Assembly: GCA_020809705.1 (NCBI GenBank) | Contig: CP085827.1 | Span: forward strand, 744,001 to 808,000 | Reading direction: 5' to 3' | From: Calonectria ilicicola | Taxonomy: Eukaryota > Ascomycota > Sordariomycetes > Hypocreales > Nectriaceae | Length of the DNA: 64,000 nucleotides | Part shown: in pieces, positions 10,168 to 22,989 of the stretch | Layout: the number at the start of each line of letters is the position of its first letter | Position numbering within the stretch: the stretch's first letter is position 1 | The notes under the pieces: generated by a model | Seen by the model: only the letters and a program-made list of their open reading frames with translations | The model's database searches: none | Told to the model about the DNA's origin: nothing | Program-made: the position numbers and the translations under genes

Positions 10168-11865
10168 ATGCTCGAGGAATTATCGCTTGCCGTCAGCCTC
10201 GATGGCGTCTGCCCCGAGATCGTTGACCTCATCTTTAGCGTCTTGCCTACCGAGTCGCTCCGCCGTCTGCGCCTCGTCAACCATCATCTAGGAGCAATTG
10301 CTACAAAATGGGCTTTCCAGCACGTTCGTCTTGGAGCTAGAGATGTCCCCTCCGATCATGACCACTTCGCCTCGGTCGCTCAGTCGCCAACCCTCTGTCA
10401 TTATGTCCGCGAAGTCACCTGCGATACCTCACTCGGCGCCGCATCAACCACCGATGGCAACTTCACCTTTGCGCTGCCCAAGCGCTTCCTGAACGCGCTC
10501 CCACTCTTATCCGGCTTTCGCAACCTGACAGCTGTCCACCTCCGCTTCAGCCAAAACACAAAACATGTGTACACGAACGGCACGGACACGGAGACGGACG
10601 ATTTCCGATACCGAGTGCTCGACACCGTATTCAATTGTATAGCAGGCACGTGGACTGCCGAGAGACAAGAGCTCATGGATGGCAAATTACTGGGCTACGA
10701 CTTTGACACCAATTACATCACGGCCCCTCTCAAGGTCTCAAATTCGGAACCACTCCCCATCAGGGAGCTCACAATCTCAAATTTAGCTGATTTCGATGAC
10801 AAGCGTTTTACAGACTCGGACGTGTTCAAAACGGTCCTCGCGTTGCCCAGTCTGATCGACATGAGGTTGTGTATCACACAGCAGGTTGTCGAGCGTGACC
10901 ACGCCGGCGAGGAGCAGCCCGAGTCGGCCCTTTGGTTCAGGGAAAAGTACGACATGTTTGAAAACCTCCCGCGCACATGGCTGTCTCCATCAATTGCCGG
11001 GAACCTGCGTGTGCTGTCTCTCTACTCACGCGACTACTGGGGCTGGAACCCACGGATGGATTTTCGCGCCGTCCGGCCTGGCAACGGTCCCGATTCTGGA
11101 TTCCCCCAGCTCAAGGTACTGGCGCTGGGAAAATATGTCTTCAGTCACGAGTGGCAATTTGACTGGATCGCATCGCTCGGCCAGTTGAACGCCTCTGGGG
11201 GTCTCGAAGAACTCTATCTCGATCAGTGTCCCATCATGATCCAGGCCAGGCACCAAGCACCCGCCGACTATGGAACCCGCGTCGTCGGCAAAGACTCGGA
11301 GGGGAACGACGTAACCGTCTCCAACGAGGGCTACTACCGCATCGAGGGCATGGAGGAGCAAGATACGTACGACTTCGACATCACCGAGGAGGACTTCCCG
11401 ATGCGCTGGCACCAGGTGATTCGGGGCTGGCGAAAATCCATGAAGGCGCTCCGAGTCTTCAAATTAGGCCGTAGCTCATGGAATTTCGCACCGCAACAAA
11501 CGGTGGATGCATGGCGGGCGGAGAATCGCTTCCGTGAGGCCGATCGGGACCACATCCAGAGCCGCTTACATCACAGCAACTTTCGCAACTTTAGCCGGCC
11601 GTCACCTCCATCAGCACGTTACCACCGACGACAAAATAGCACTTTGGCTAAATACCGACTTGGAACGGGAATTGATCAGCATGCAAAGTTCCAGGCCAGA
11701 TACGTCTACTTTGACATCAAAGATGGCCCCAGCGAGTGGTGCGACGTTTTCTGGCCATCCTCCGCGTACCCGCGTCAGCCCCAGCTGGAGCCCCAGGTGC
11801 GCGACAAGGATATGCATGAGATCGCCCTCTTGATGGCCGCGGCCGACGCCCGAAGAAGACAATGA
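10168..11865 (+). CDS. F-box domain protein with divergent C-terminal repeats
   Basis: I place the start at the ATG at 10168 because the frame upstream of it opens only at a TTG; the product is 565 residues without introns. Residues 8-50 form an F-box-like three-helix motif (CPEIVDLIFSVLPTESLRRLRLVNHH), which binds Skp1 in SCF ubiquitin ligases. The rest contains repeated short leucine-rich stretches such as LPSLIDMRLC, LRVLSLYSR and GLEELYLDQC, the typical layout of fungal F-box proteins in which weak leucine-rich repeats present the substrate. The target is unknown. It ends with an Arg/Ala-rich tail. Confidence 0.82.
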   Translation: MLEELSLAVSLDGVCPEIVDLIFSVLPTESLRRLRLVNHHLGAIATKWAFQHVRLGARDVPSDHDHFASVAQSPTLCHYVREVTCDTSLGAASTTDGNFTFALPKRFLNALPLLSGFRNLTAVHLRFSQNTKHVYTNGTDTETDDFRYRVLDTVFNCIAGTWTAERQELMDGKLLGYDFDTNYITAPLKVSNSEPLPIRELTISNLADFDDKRFTDSDVFKTVLALPSLIDMRLCITQQVVERDHAGEEQPESALWFREKYDMFENLPRTWLSPSIAGNLRVLSLYSRDYWGWNPRMDFRAVRPGNGPDSGFPQLKVLALGKYVFSHEWQFDWIASLGQLNASGGLEELYLDQCPIMIQARHQAPADYGTRVVGKDSEGNDVTVSNEGYYRIEGMEEQDTYDFDITEEDFPMRWHQVIRGWRKSMKALRVFKLGRSSWNFAPQQTVDAWRAENRFREADRDHIQSRLHHSNFRNFSRPSPPSARYHRRQNSTLAKYRLGTGIDQHAKFQARYVYFDIKDGPSEWCDVFWPSSAYPRQPQLEPQVRDKDMHEIALLMAAADARRRQ

Positions 11866-12952
11866 AATGTTTTTTTTTTTGTCTTCAAGAAGCACAAAAC
11901 GATCACAACAAACGACTATTAAGATTATCGGATGGTTTCAGCCTCCGGATGAAACGCATGAATGACCGGGACGGAAATACCTTCTGATTTAGCGACAACA
12001 GCGTGGATGAATTATGACAACACCAACCAATAACAGAACCTTTTAGGGTGGTCTCAGAATGACGGTTAATTAGGCTCCGGCCCCAATGTTGATATGTATT
12101 ACATCATGTCTCTTTTATTTTATTTTTTATTTCCTTTTCTCATTATTTCCTCTCATGTCCTTTCACCTGTTTAATTATCCATGTACTTGCATCATTCTGG
12201 TTGCATGCCAACGGGCAAATGGTTCACAAAAATAAATGACATGGATTTTCTGGGCACACAGCCAAGCTTTTGCATGAACATCCCTCATCCCATCCCCTCC
12301 CCAGAAGCACATGATGTAAGAATGCAAAGACCCTGATCTGCATAAAAAAAATCATACTTTCCAGGCCCCGCGTCCCGGAAACTCAGTTATACTCCGTCCA
12401 GTCTATAGGGCCCCTCCCCGCGTGCTTCAGGAGAGTCGACGAGCCCGCCTGATTACCTAATTTAGTGGTGCTACGCCGCCGGCCGGTGGTCAAAAAGCAT
12501 CCCTACTCCGAGACAGCCGAGTGTCTGATGGGAAAGCTCCGAAGCCTGCTAGAAGCGCTGCAAGGGCGCAAGGAGGGTTGCACTCCATCTGGGGGCGGGT
12601 TCGTGACGGGAGACGAGCGGATGGAAAAACCTGGGCCGGCCGATCCCTTCATTTGGACAGACGTTTCTCCCCCCTCAACACTTGGCCGACTTTTGTTTCA
12701 GGCTCGTTTCCGCTGCCCCATGCAGCCCACGGACGAAACGTCTCCGTAGGGGATTATCCCCGCGATGGTCATCTACATGCGCCTGAATGCACCTCAAATT
12801 GAGCTGCCGAGGAGGGGGGAGAATATATATACAAAAAGAATCCGTCTGCTGCATGGAATTTTCGTAGAACAAATATCAAGCGTTCCCACGCATCTCTTCA
12901 ATTGCCGGTATTGGTTTTTTTCTCCAATTCAGTACCTTTGCATCAATTCATC
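11866..12952. other. Spacer and xylanase upstream region
   Basis: The first half is AT-rich and empty. The last 550 bases are GC-richer and hold the likely promoter of the xylanase. Short plus-strand frames at 12465-12802 overlap each other in different phases and look like chance. Confidence 0.5.
12589..12832 (+). promoter_or_regulatory. Putative xylanase promoter: two CreA-type sites and a TATA box
   Basis: CTGGGG at 12589-12594 and GCGGGG on the minus strand at 12758-12763 fit the SYGGRG consensus of the carbon-catabolite repressor CreA/Cre1, which represses many xylanase genes. A TATATATAC box ends about 120 bases before the ATG. I did not see a clear XlnR/Xyr1 GGCTAA site. The assignment is by consensus only, and these short motifs occur by chance. 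Confidence 0.35.
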
Positions 12953-13722
<770 letters not shown>

Positions 13723-14678
13723 GCAGCTTTATAGCGATGAAGTGTTTTTTTAGCGTGCTGGATTTCAAGTATCAAGCTGGAATTGGCAGTCACGATTCTT
13801 CATTCTTTCGTGTATATATATATGAACCACACTCAGAGTTGATCTCTAGCTGAGAATGAGAACATATTTACTGTCATAATGATCTAATCTGCTGCGTGAT
13901 TTATACTCTGTTGATGATGGATGAATAAATAGCCAATCAATGGAAGCTTTGCATTGTTCCTCAGCCTTAGCAGATAGAGTAGCATACCTCCAGGGTCCAA
14001 GAACGAAAATTCAATTTGCATTTACCCTGCGACATGGTTGGGCCAAACTACCCGCACGGGAATAGAGAAACGCTCAAGCGCATGGGTCCTTTGATGGGCC
14101 GCTATGATGCCTATTATAAAAGGTTTAATATATTTATGCTCTATGGTTACATAGCTAGGATGTCCAGGGGCAACAATTTCGGAAGGGTGGATGCCGTTGG
14201 TGGTGTGCAGGGGAGGCTGGGGCCTGGCTGTTAGTGCACTTTAAACAAAAGTCCAAATAATTCATTGCTCATTATTCAACCCATGTCCGATTTTATTCTA
14301 CCATCTTGAATAGCAAGAGGAAATTGATTAAAATGGAAACGTGAAGGAGGAATTAGACTTTAAGAAACCCGTTTCAACACACAACACATAAAACTGGCAA
14401 TATTTTTCGTACCAAGATAAAAAAGCCAAGCGGTTACCCTATTGATGGAGACTGGCGGTGGAAACCTTGACAAGGCAAGGGGGCAGCCGCCGTTCGTCAA
14501 ATGAACTACCGCGCATGGGCCATGTGCATGTGGGGAAGCCTCAGAGGTCCGAAATCACGTGTGGTTGCTATCAGTGGCCTTCGTTTGAGCTGAGCGTATC
14601 GTGAGGGGATTGGCTGGCTTGCATCATACCTGCACTCTGTACCTCTATTTCCACCTAGAAACTCGCCTTGGAGCAACT
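13723..14678. other. Intergenic region, no gene seen
   Basis: Xylanase 3' region followed by AT-rich spacer. No frame here resembles a protein. Confidence 0.5.
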
Positions 14679-15792
14679 ATGGGCTCATGGGATTGCTACT
14701 GCGCTATTTGCGCTGGACCCATGACACGGGTCCCGATTCCAAACAGGAACCCGCCTGCGGATAGTGCACGCAGCACAGAGGCTGGTGGTGAAGCTGTACA
14801 AGAACCACACAAGGATGATACATGTTACGATCTGAAGCCAGAAGAAGTAGAATGGTTGAAGGATTGCCGGGTTCTAGGTTATGACATTGATGCTGGCAAG
14901 TACGTTCATACCAAAACCCCTCCATGTTTGCTAGGATGCTCATACAACATTCAGAGCCTATATATCAGGTCGCGCAAAGTACAGTGACTATGGACACATG
15001 TACCTGCTGTCAGATGGCCATGTCCCAGAAATTCTATGTTATGGGACAGATGAAACGGAAGAGCATGAAGCCACCATTCCGTTTCACTGGGACTGCTATC
15101 AGATTCTCATCCTGGCGTTGACAGGCTCTGATGATCAGAGCCTCATCAACAAAGAAGCGCTATGGAAAGCCATGATGTCCGTGTCGGAAGAGTATGGCGT
15201 ACGTCTAGATATAAGCTACGATGAACCCGGCCATTTGATCGAGATTGAGTCTCTTGGGGAACAGTTTTGGATGACCCATTACGGCCACGAGGTCTTTGTC
15301 ACTTCACCTCTTCCAAGGGAAGAGTTGCGTGAGGATACTCGGCGAGCTTTGGAACAACTTGCTAGGATGCCACCCCTTGACTCGAGTTTGGGTGACCGTG
15401 TGCGCTCTGATTTGTTTGGAGGAGTCCCTCGCATTGTCCAAGACATAATACTCGACCACCTTGACCACAAATCGCTCATGAATCTCCTCTTGGCCTCTTG
15501 GCGCGTCCATTCTTCAACCCACGGCGACAATGGATTTTGGAAAATGCGAATCAAGAAGCATCTACCTTGGTTCTTTGAAGTGGATCATGTTTTCCAAGCT
15601 GAAGATGCGCCTGACGGAGGAATGAAGGGCCTCTATCTCTGGGCTCAAAGTGTGGTGCCGAAAATGCATACTGAGGAAGCGCTGAGGGGGATTGTGAATC
15701 GGCGTCGCATTTGGTATGTCTGCAACCAAATTACAGAGTTATATGACAAGGTCTTGGAGGAAGTTCCTCCGGCAGACGTCGTTGAGAGCTGA
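14679..15792 (+). CDS. F-box protein, two exons
   Basis: Exons 14679-14899 and 14955-15792 join to 352 residues. The 55 bp intron has a strong GTACGT donor and CAG acceptor. The start MGSWDCYCAICAGPM has a CxxC pair (CAIC) often seen at the N-terminus of this fungal family. The F-box-like motif is unusually placed in the C-terminal half: FGGVPRIVQDIILDH followed by LDHKSLMNLLLASWR, near residues 235-270, then a region rich in Trp and His. The middle contains an ATIPFHWDCYQIL block, also typical of this group. The likely role is substrate choice in an SCF ubiquitin ligase; no substrate can be inferred. Confidence 0.8.
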
Positions 15793-16392
15793 GTTATATA
15801 CATATATTTTTTCTTTGCAACATCATGATTGAATTGAAGTAGCAAAGCATACGTGGAATTTAAGCAAGAGTTGCATTTGAAGCGCAATTGATTCAACATT
15901 CATTACTCAGAGACACCAAGGTCAAATTGTCACGTGCGGTGGTACCAAAAATCCAAACACGGTGCAGATATGTGATACCAGAGGATCCAACTGTGCAACG
16001 CGGAAATTTTGATGGGGAAATTATCTTTTTCAAAAAATTATCCCATCTAAAAAAATCTTGGATGATTGATTATATTTTTCTTCTTTTTTCCATACGCCAG
16101 GAGTGAAATTTACTGCTGTCCCATGCAGGCTGCAGCTGACGAGTGTGCCTAGAGTCCCGCACTGTATGCTCCCTGTTTTGCGACCGTGCTCTCGTCTGGT
16201 ACTTCTTCTTTCACCATCCCATCACGATAACTTTGGAACTCTAGTTTTGTTTCCACAGCCGCAATACTGAATATTTGACGTGAATGAATTATTCAGTATC
16301 AAGGGCTAAACAGATTTATTGTGCCGAGTATTTGTCAATCACCCATCCTTGGGGAATTGCCCTTTGAATCAAAGTGGCCTCCAACCTCCATC
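15793..16392. other. Intergenic region, no gene seen
   Basis: AT-rich spacer with homopolymer T and A tracts; it contains the upstream region of the nuclease gene. Confidence 0.5.
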
Positions 16393-18714
16393 ATGTCGAC
16401 GTTCAATGGGATTGTATCTGAGTTCCCTGATATCAGAAGTCAGTCCGTCTGTGTTTTTTAAAACGGGATAAACTAATATGTACAGTCGACTATTTTCGAA
16501 AGCACACCGATGCGGCACCTCCGCTTGCTTGCTTCTTGAGCCATGTGCACAGCGACCACCTTGCTGGCCTCGAGAGTCTACGGTCACCGTTGTAAGTAGT
16601 TCCTTGAAGTTTAGTTCTGCTCTGCTGATTTTTTGAAGTGTCTATTGCTCTGCGGCTACAAAGGAGATTCTCCTACGATTGGAACGCTACCCTTGCCGCA
16701 TTAACTATGCCAAGGGAATTTTGGAAGCAAGAGAACAAACTTATAAACACCTCGCCAAGATTTTAGTATGGATTCTATGCCGGTTTTCTTATCGATTTGT
16801 ACTAATCTGGTAGAAACCATTGCCGTTGGAAACCCCATCGATCATCGAACTACGCCCGAATTGCCAGGTTCAAGTGACCTTGTTTGACGCCAACCACTGC
16901 CCTGGCGCAGTGATGTTTTGTGAGGAAATCCAGTTGAGAAAGTCTCCCCCAGGGCTAACAATGTATTTAATAGTGATTGAGGGGAATGGAAAGGCGATTC
17001 TTTACACTGGGGACATCCGCAGTGAGCCTTGGTTTGTCAATTCCATCGCCCGGAGTCCTATTCTTGTTGAGTACACATCAGGAATCAAAACCCTAGACAA
17101 AATCTACCTCGACACTTCTTTCATCGCGAATGTACCTTTCCAAACAAAAGCTGAAGGTATTGCGGAGCTCCTTAAGAAGGTATCACAGTACCCCAGCGAC
17201 ACCGTATTTCATATCCAAGCCTGGACCTACGGATATGAAGATGTTTGGGTTGCATTATCGAAAGCTCTCAACTCCCCTGTTAGTATTGCTCTTCTCGAAG
17301 TTGATTCGCTGCTGACGGCCCAAGATACACGTTGATGATTACAAACTTCGGATCTACAGTTCTCTTAAAGCTCGTTCTTCAGAAGCTCGATTCAGTAGCG
17401 ATTACCACCTAGCGCCAGAGTCCCCAGCTCTCACAGGGTATATGTGTGGAAACGCGCCTCATCCTGGATGTCTAACAGAAGATGAATCTGTACGACTTCA
17501 TAGCTGTGAAAAGGGCGATATGTGCGAGAAGGCACGGCAGCCATCCACAGTTACTATTCAACCCATAATCACCCACCTCCCAAACGGGGAGAATCTTGCT
17601 GAGGCTGGTGTTGGTGGCGGCGGCAATGATTTGCAACGAACAGCTGAGTTGGATTACCTGGATCAATCCAACGTGGATGCTTTATTACAGACGTTTGTAC
17701 CCGCCTCTCCCCGAATAAAAGATTGGTACTGATGACCACCAGTCTTTCCTCATCAGATAGCTTGTCAGAAACAACGCATGAAAGGATCAGAAGCGTGCTA
17801 GCTCGTGCAACCCAGACAGGTCGAACTATCCACCTCGATCACGGTGTTTCCTCTCTTGACAATGGGAGCTCCCTCAAAGATGCGATTCTACGACTTATGG
17901 AGAAACCCGGCAATGGTTCGAAGCTGCTGGATAGCTTGGAAGATGAGCAGGCTGCATTGCCTAAGTTGATTCAGTTCCCGTACTCTCGCCATTCTTCATA
18001 CCCAGAGTTGTGTCAGTTGGTTAGCCTATTTCGACCTCGAGACGTGTGGCCTTGCACTGTAGATGTGTCGGAATGGCTACAAACAAGTAATTTACCCAGT
18101 GCCCCCTCCAGAGAAAGTTTTAACATAGTCCAGGCACCAGCATCGCGTCACTTTTCGGAGCATTTTGCTCTGGGGAAGACTTTGAACATGATGTTCAAAT
18201 GCAAAAAGTTGCCGAGGAACGAACACCACTCGGAATGTCCAGCCAAGAGAGCAGCCAAACGACACCTGGATCTATACAAATATCAACATTCCCTCTCGAA
18301 ACTCCTGAGACCCGGGTCATTTCAGCTGGCTCACAAAACACCTGTTCCTCACTTTCATCCGACGAACTCGTGATACTCATTAACCCATTTTCCGATACTC
18401 CAATACCCGACGCAGTAGATGGCGAGCTAGAGGCGGATCCAACAAATGAGATGGAGGGTAGTTCCTCATCGTCAACTTCTCGTCGCAAGCGATCGTTTGA
18501 TACCTTTTCTAAAGGCGGGGTAGATAATGTAGACGTTCAGTCCTTCGAACGTGACCCAAACGCCTCATTTTGCTCAACCATCTCTGATCGGCATTCCACA
18601 GCTCGTCGAGAAGCATACTTCCAGATGCTCGACAACTTGGACTCGGAAGACTGGCAATCAATTCCCCTCATCTCAACCAGTAATAAGTATATGACAAAGG
18701 ACCAGGAGCTTTAG
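16393..18714 (+). CDS. Artemis/SNM1-like DNA-repair nuclease (metallo-beta-lactamase fold), one frame break
   Basis: Exons read as 16393-16438, 16486-16591, 16639-16765, 16814-17278, 17325-about 17720, about 17720-18086 and 18134-18714. The first exons give the metallo-beta-lactamase core: SHVHSDHLAGL (the HxHxDH zinc site), DANHCPGAVMF and ILYTGDIR, then the beta-CASP part with IYLDTSF and VFHIQAWTYGYED. This is the order seen in SNM1/Pso2/Artemis proteins, which process DNA ends and interstrand crosslinks in the nucleus. A conserved FPYSRHSSYPELCQLVSLFRP block follows, then SIASLFGAFCSGEDF, then a low-complexity Ser/Glu-rich tail. Near 17717-17720 (an AAAA run) the frame shifts by one base and no GT-AG intron can bridge it, so the gene is either mutated or mis-assembled there. 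All other joins are clean. Confidence 0.82.
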
Positions 18715-18801
18715 CGTGTCCAACCAGTTGTTTTAACCCCTGGTTTGTGACATGTGTTATCACATGGTACACAGTTGATCCCTTGCCCAATATTAATGTA
18801 A

Positions 18802-20211
18802 TTATGCTAATTCGTATAATGCTAGATTTTGTTTTGGCCAATGGAGCATATTTAAAAATAATGGTTGGCCGGCGAGGGACCTTTCGATGGCTTCGATAAG
18901 CGGCCTGGCCCATCCTCTCGTATACCAAAAGTTTTTGCTGAGCGTAGCAAGGAAGATGCAGTAGTAGGCGAGGATAACCAGCGCGTGGGGTCTGTATGCG
19001 CCAATGTCCACAAGAATTGTCTCATGAATACCATACATCCATGATAGAACTGCACCGGCCTCAACGTACACGCCGGCTGAAGCAATAAGCTTGGCACAAT
19101 CATGTAGACTGTCGACCGTCTTGAGATAGTGCTCTAAGCTAGATGATGGGACTTCCGACTCCATAAAGTCACGGAGCTTCTTGATCCCATCCCAAGTATC
19201 AAGAGGCAAAACGCTGGTGTCCAGATTTGGCAAACTGAGGATATGTTAGCATACTGTCGCACGTTGGCTGCACGGATATGCTCTTACCCTTCTGGAAAGC
19301 CAAATTTTTCTAGTGGCCAATTGCCATACACCAAGGCGGCAAAGTCGGATCTTAAGACGCCTGGCATGGTGGGTGCTAGAGTTGTTTTGATGCCCCTCAA
19401 AAGGCCAATTAGTTCGAGGAAGTTGTGCACTGGGTCTGGAAGTCGACGGTCGGGAACGCGATTTGGAAGGGTAAACATGTACAATACGACGACCGAGGCA
19501 AAGCTGAATAAAGGCGCCCACATTTCTGGGCAAATATTGCTCAATGCTGATCGAAAACCTTCAGAACCGACAGTCTGGTGATAATCTGAGAGGTCCAAGT
19601 ACATTTTGCGGTTGTTGGGCATGAGATAGGCCTTGTGGGCGGCTGATATTGCGAGAATACCATGCATGACGAAACTGTGGCGGTATCCCTCTCTCGGAAG
19701 CGTCACTCTCCACACATGAACCATTTCTCTCCGCACGGCCATGGTCTCCGCAGCTACAGTGCAGTAGTGGTGCATGAGCTCGAGGTTTTTGGCCTCGAGC
19801 TCCTGCGGCGGGAATGGCGCAATCTGGTCGCCGAGGGTCGGTATAACCTCTGGAGGATCACCTGGAGACGGCGCTCCATTGCCCTCAGCCGAACTTGGCG
19901 TTGGGGGCAGCAGGTTTGGCTGGGTCGGCAGGGGGGCGGAGTGGACCGAGGACTCGTCCGGTCCCCCGGCCGAGAGGCTGCATGGCACGTCGTGCCGCTT
20001 GCAATTGAAACATGTGGGATATGCTTCGTCGCACTGGAGAGCGGGAGGTCCGCGTCAGCAAGCATGAACCATCTCGTTGGGATTTGCGAGCGATTAAGTT
20101 TCCATTGGGCCAGCAGCAGGATGGACACTCCACGTTACGTACCTTTACTTTGCGGCGCTTGCAATTGAGACAGCCATTTCGAGATTTTGTGTGGGTTCGT
20201 CGAGGCGGCAT
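18802..20211 (-). CDS. Zn2Cys6 transcription factor, UPC2-like architecture
   Basis: Exons (minus strand) 20143-20211, 19288-20033 and 18802-19234 join to 415 residues. The zinc cluster is split by the first intron: GCLNCKRRKVK then CDEAYPTCFNCKRHDVPC, a complete C-x2-C-x6-C-x6-C-x2-C-x6-C set near residues 14-41. A Pro/Ser-rich linker follows, then a helical block beginning LELMHHYCTVAAETMA and FVMHGILAISAAHKAYL. That order (short protein, zinc cluster first, this helical region, no classical fungal_trans motif) resembles the sterol-uptake-control (UPC2/ECM22) group; target genes cannot be inferred. It is convergent with the nuclease gene, whose stop lies less than 100 bp away, so the 3' ends may overlap in transcripts. 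Confidence 0.87.
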
Positions 20212-21009
20212 GTCGGGACACCAGATGAATCCGCGGGTTCGGATGGCGAGTGGAAAAGTGCGAGCGAGCGTTCTCAAGCCGCGAAACCTGGCTTAGGTGG
20301 GCGGCGCTCGACTTGTATGCAATCCCTCGCTGACGAAGCAACGGTGGCTGTGAGGTGGAATCCGAGATGAAAGTTGCCTTTGATTGCCTTCGCCAAGGTC
20401 CCAACTTTGCTCGGATTGATTAAGAATGCGAGCGAGGAATGCGATGGCGAAGCCGAACCCTCGGAAACGTCGCTCGGTCCGCGGGTTCGGGTTGGCACTA
20501 GGCCCAGACGGGCAACAATCACGTCTGGGCACCCCTGGAGGCGCAGGAGGCAACTGGGGAAGCCATCTCGATCTCGCGTAGCTGCCCTGTGAGGCGCGCT
20601 TTTCATCGAGGCTTTGCACATTGAACAGCCCGATAGCGCGCGGATGCGTGGGTCGCAAGCACAGAGCGCAAGGGATGACAGGATACGAGCCTTAGACACA
20701 TGCAGCTGGGAGTAATCGTAATCTTCGCTCCTTTTTTTCTTGGGCAAATTTTAACCATAAAAGATTCCACCACCCGTACAATAGTTCTTTCATGTGTCAG
20801 ATCAGTTCACTCCCAGTCCCAGAGTTGTGGGAGGCGCCACACTTGTCCTAATTACCTCTCAGTTCCTCCTCCGATCTCTTTTTCGTTATTAGCGTTTTTC
20901 TTTTTTTTTTCGTATAGTTTGACTTGTCTGGCATTTTTATTTTTCTCTTTTCGTATTAAATACCCCTCTCCCAATCCAACCCTCCAACGATCACAGCCCA
21001 CGCGCAACC
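20212..21009. other. Shared upstream region of divergent genes
   Basis: Lies between the divergent starts of the Zn2Cys6 factor and the RTA1-like gene. The last 150 bases are pyrimidine-rich (long T and CT tracts), typical of a strong fungal promoter/leader. The minus-strand frame at 20274-20747 has no family resemblance. Confidence 0.5.
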
Positions 21010-22025
21010 ATGGTTACTTGCAACGCCAATTACAAAGACGCCACATGGGCATATTACCGATTCGAGCCCTCAGTTGAAGTCAATACTCTTTTTATCGTGT
21101 TATTTGCGATAAGCACACTACTACACGCATTTCAGATATGGAAAACCAAGACATGGTATCTTACCGCTCTGGTTCTCGGTGGTCTTTGTATGCTTTGCGC
21201 CCCTCAAAACGTACATTCCTTGGTCGCTAACGTGGAAAATTCTAGGTGAGACTATCGGATATGTTGGGCGGTTAATGGGTGCCTTGGAAGACCCAGGTTG
21301 CTGGACTATGGGTCCATATATCATGCAAAGTGTGCTGATCCTCATCGCCCCTGCGCTCATGGCCGCATCCATTTACATGATTCTGGGTCGTATCATCCTG
21401 CTCACCGATAGCGAGGAATACGCCTTGGTCAAGAGGAAGTGGCTCACCAAGACATTCGTTGCTGGTGATGTGCTTTCGTTTCTTGCGCAGTCATCTGGTT
21501 AGTTCGCACCTTTTCACAATTGCTAATACCCTCCGTAGAGATAGCTGGCTAACATATTTTGTCTTTTTAGGTGGTGGTATGATGGCTGTTGCCTCGCTCA
21601 ACAAAACGGGTGAAAAGGTCATCGTTGTCGGTCTATTCATCCAGCTTCTCTTTTTCGGATGCTTTATCGCTGTCGCCGCCGTCCTCCACCGCCGATTGTC
21701 CAAGAACCCGACTGCCCGCGCCAACGATCCCACTATCCGCTGGCAATACTACTTGACCACCTTATACGTTGCTGGCGCTCTCATTCTCATCCGAAGCATC
21801 TTCCGAGTTATCGAGTTCATCGAGGGCAACAAGGGTGTGCTGATGCGCAGCGAGGTATACGTGTTCGTATTTGACGGACTTTTGATGATTGTGGTGTTGG
21901 CGTGGATGAACTGGTTCCACCCTAGTGAGATTGGGTTGTTGCTCCGCGGTGACGAGCCCATCAAGAATGGTCTGGAGTTGGTCAAAATGAGCCGCAAGAA
22001 CAGAACAGAGATCTCAAGTGTTTAA
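21010..22025 (+). CDS. RTA1-like seven-helix membrane protein
   Basis: Exons 21010-21187, 21246-21497 and 21571-22025 join to 294 residues. About seven hydrophobic helices are evident, starting with NTLFIVLFAISTLLHAFQIW. The RTA1 family hallmarks are present: CETIGYVGR across the first splice, PALMAASIYMILGRII in the middle and LIRSIFRVIEF near the end, followed by the SEVYVFVFDGLLM helix. RTA1-family proteins sit in the plasma or internal membranes and are linked to lipid translocation and resistance to 7-aminocholesterol and other toxic lipids. The C-terminus is a short basic cytoplasmic tail. A second member lies about 10 kb downstream on the other strand. Confidence 0.92.
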
Positions 22026-22424
22026 AAGTGGCTTTGAGGTATTGGAAGGTTTTGGTACGGGATGCGATTTTCTTTGTTCTACTTTCACCCGGTTGCGACA
22101 AATCTAGCGGCCATTTTGGGTTGGGTCATGATATATCAGAAGATAGACTTAGTATGGGATTTTGCCATACAAACAGAGCTATGCAGGTTTCCCCAAATAG
22201 CCTTAGGATAAAACAGACGGCTTGATGTACATTACTATGAATGTTGCAAGTCGAGACGAAATAATATTTATTTTCAACTAAGTAATCGAGCTAAGTTTTC
22301 AGTGTCTTGGTAAATATGTTTCCAGAAGTGTATATGCTAGCACTTCATGCGGCATCAAACTTGAAAAAAAAAAAAAAAAGTGACAATGCCTCGTCTTGGA
22401 CAATCTCTACCAGGAACAAAAATG
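22026..22424. other. Intergenic region, no gene seen
   Basis: Short spacer before the tRNA. It holds a poly-A run of about 15 bases near 22364-22378, consistent with the T-run Pol III terminator of the minus-strand tRNA. Confidence 0.5.
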
Positions 22425-22498
22425 TGATTCCGCCCGGGATTGAACCGGGGACCTTCTCGGTGTTAACGAGATGCCATAACCAACTAGACCACAGAACC
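22425..22498 (-). tRNA. tRNA-Val (anticodon AAC)
   Basis: Read on the minus strand, this 74-base stretch folds as a tRNA. The 7-base-pair acceptor pairs GGTTCTG with CGGAATC (including G-T pairs) and is followed by discriminator A. A TGGTCTAGTTGG D-arm/A-box is present. The anticodon stem TCTCG/CGAGA encloses the loop TTAACAC, giving anticodon AAC. The GGTTCAATCC B-box forms the T-loop. There is no intron. AAC (read as IAC after inosine modification) is the main valine tRNA in fungi. A long T tract downstream on the minus strand fits Pol III termination. Confidence 0.96.
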
Positions 22499-22989
22499 CG
22501 CTTATTGGTTGATTGGTAACTGCTGGCGAAGACGCGAATGTTAAAGTGGAGATTGGCCATGTCGGTTGCACGGGATTCGCCACAGGTGTCGTATTATGTT
22601 CAAATTCAGACTGTGCTCGGGGAAGCAGGAATTATTGAATGAAGAATGTTTCGGAATAAAACTCACGCCTTACTATTAGTTTTATTATCCGCCCATCTTG
22701 CCACATGCCGGATTAGGCCGTGGGTTCTGAAAGCAGTTTGTTTGAAGTATAGGGTACGCCGTCTGGTTGTGATGATTCATCATATGAGAAAAAATTAGAA
22801 TGAGCTCTCTCTAAAAACAGTTGCAATAACCCCAATGCGAAAAGCTGAAGAGTTTGATTGAGAATTTATATGAATGTGCTCGATGAGGTGAACATAGATA
22901 TCAAGATAACTTTCGCACATGTCTAGGTTTTTACTCACTAGGATATAAAAACTCAGATTGAGCTCTAAGGCGATAGATGGTATTCAACT

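Noticed and set aside
20274..20747. 157-codon minus-strand frame upstream of the Zn2Cys6 gene
   Set aside because: No family match and no splice path into the regulator; more likely promoter sequence.
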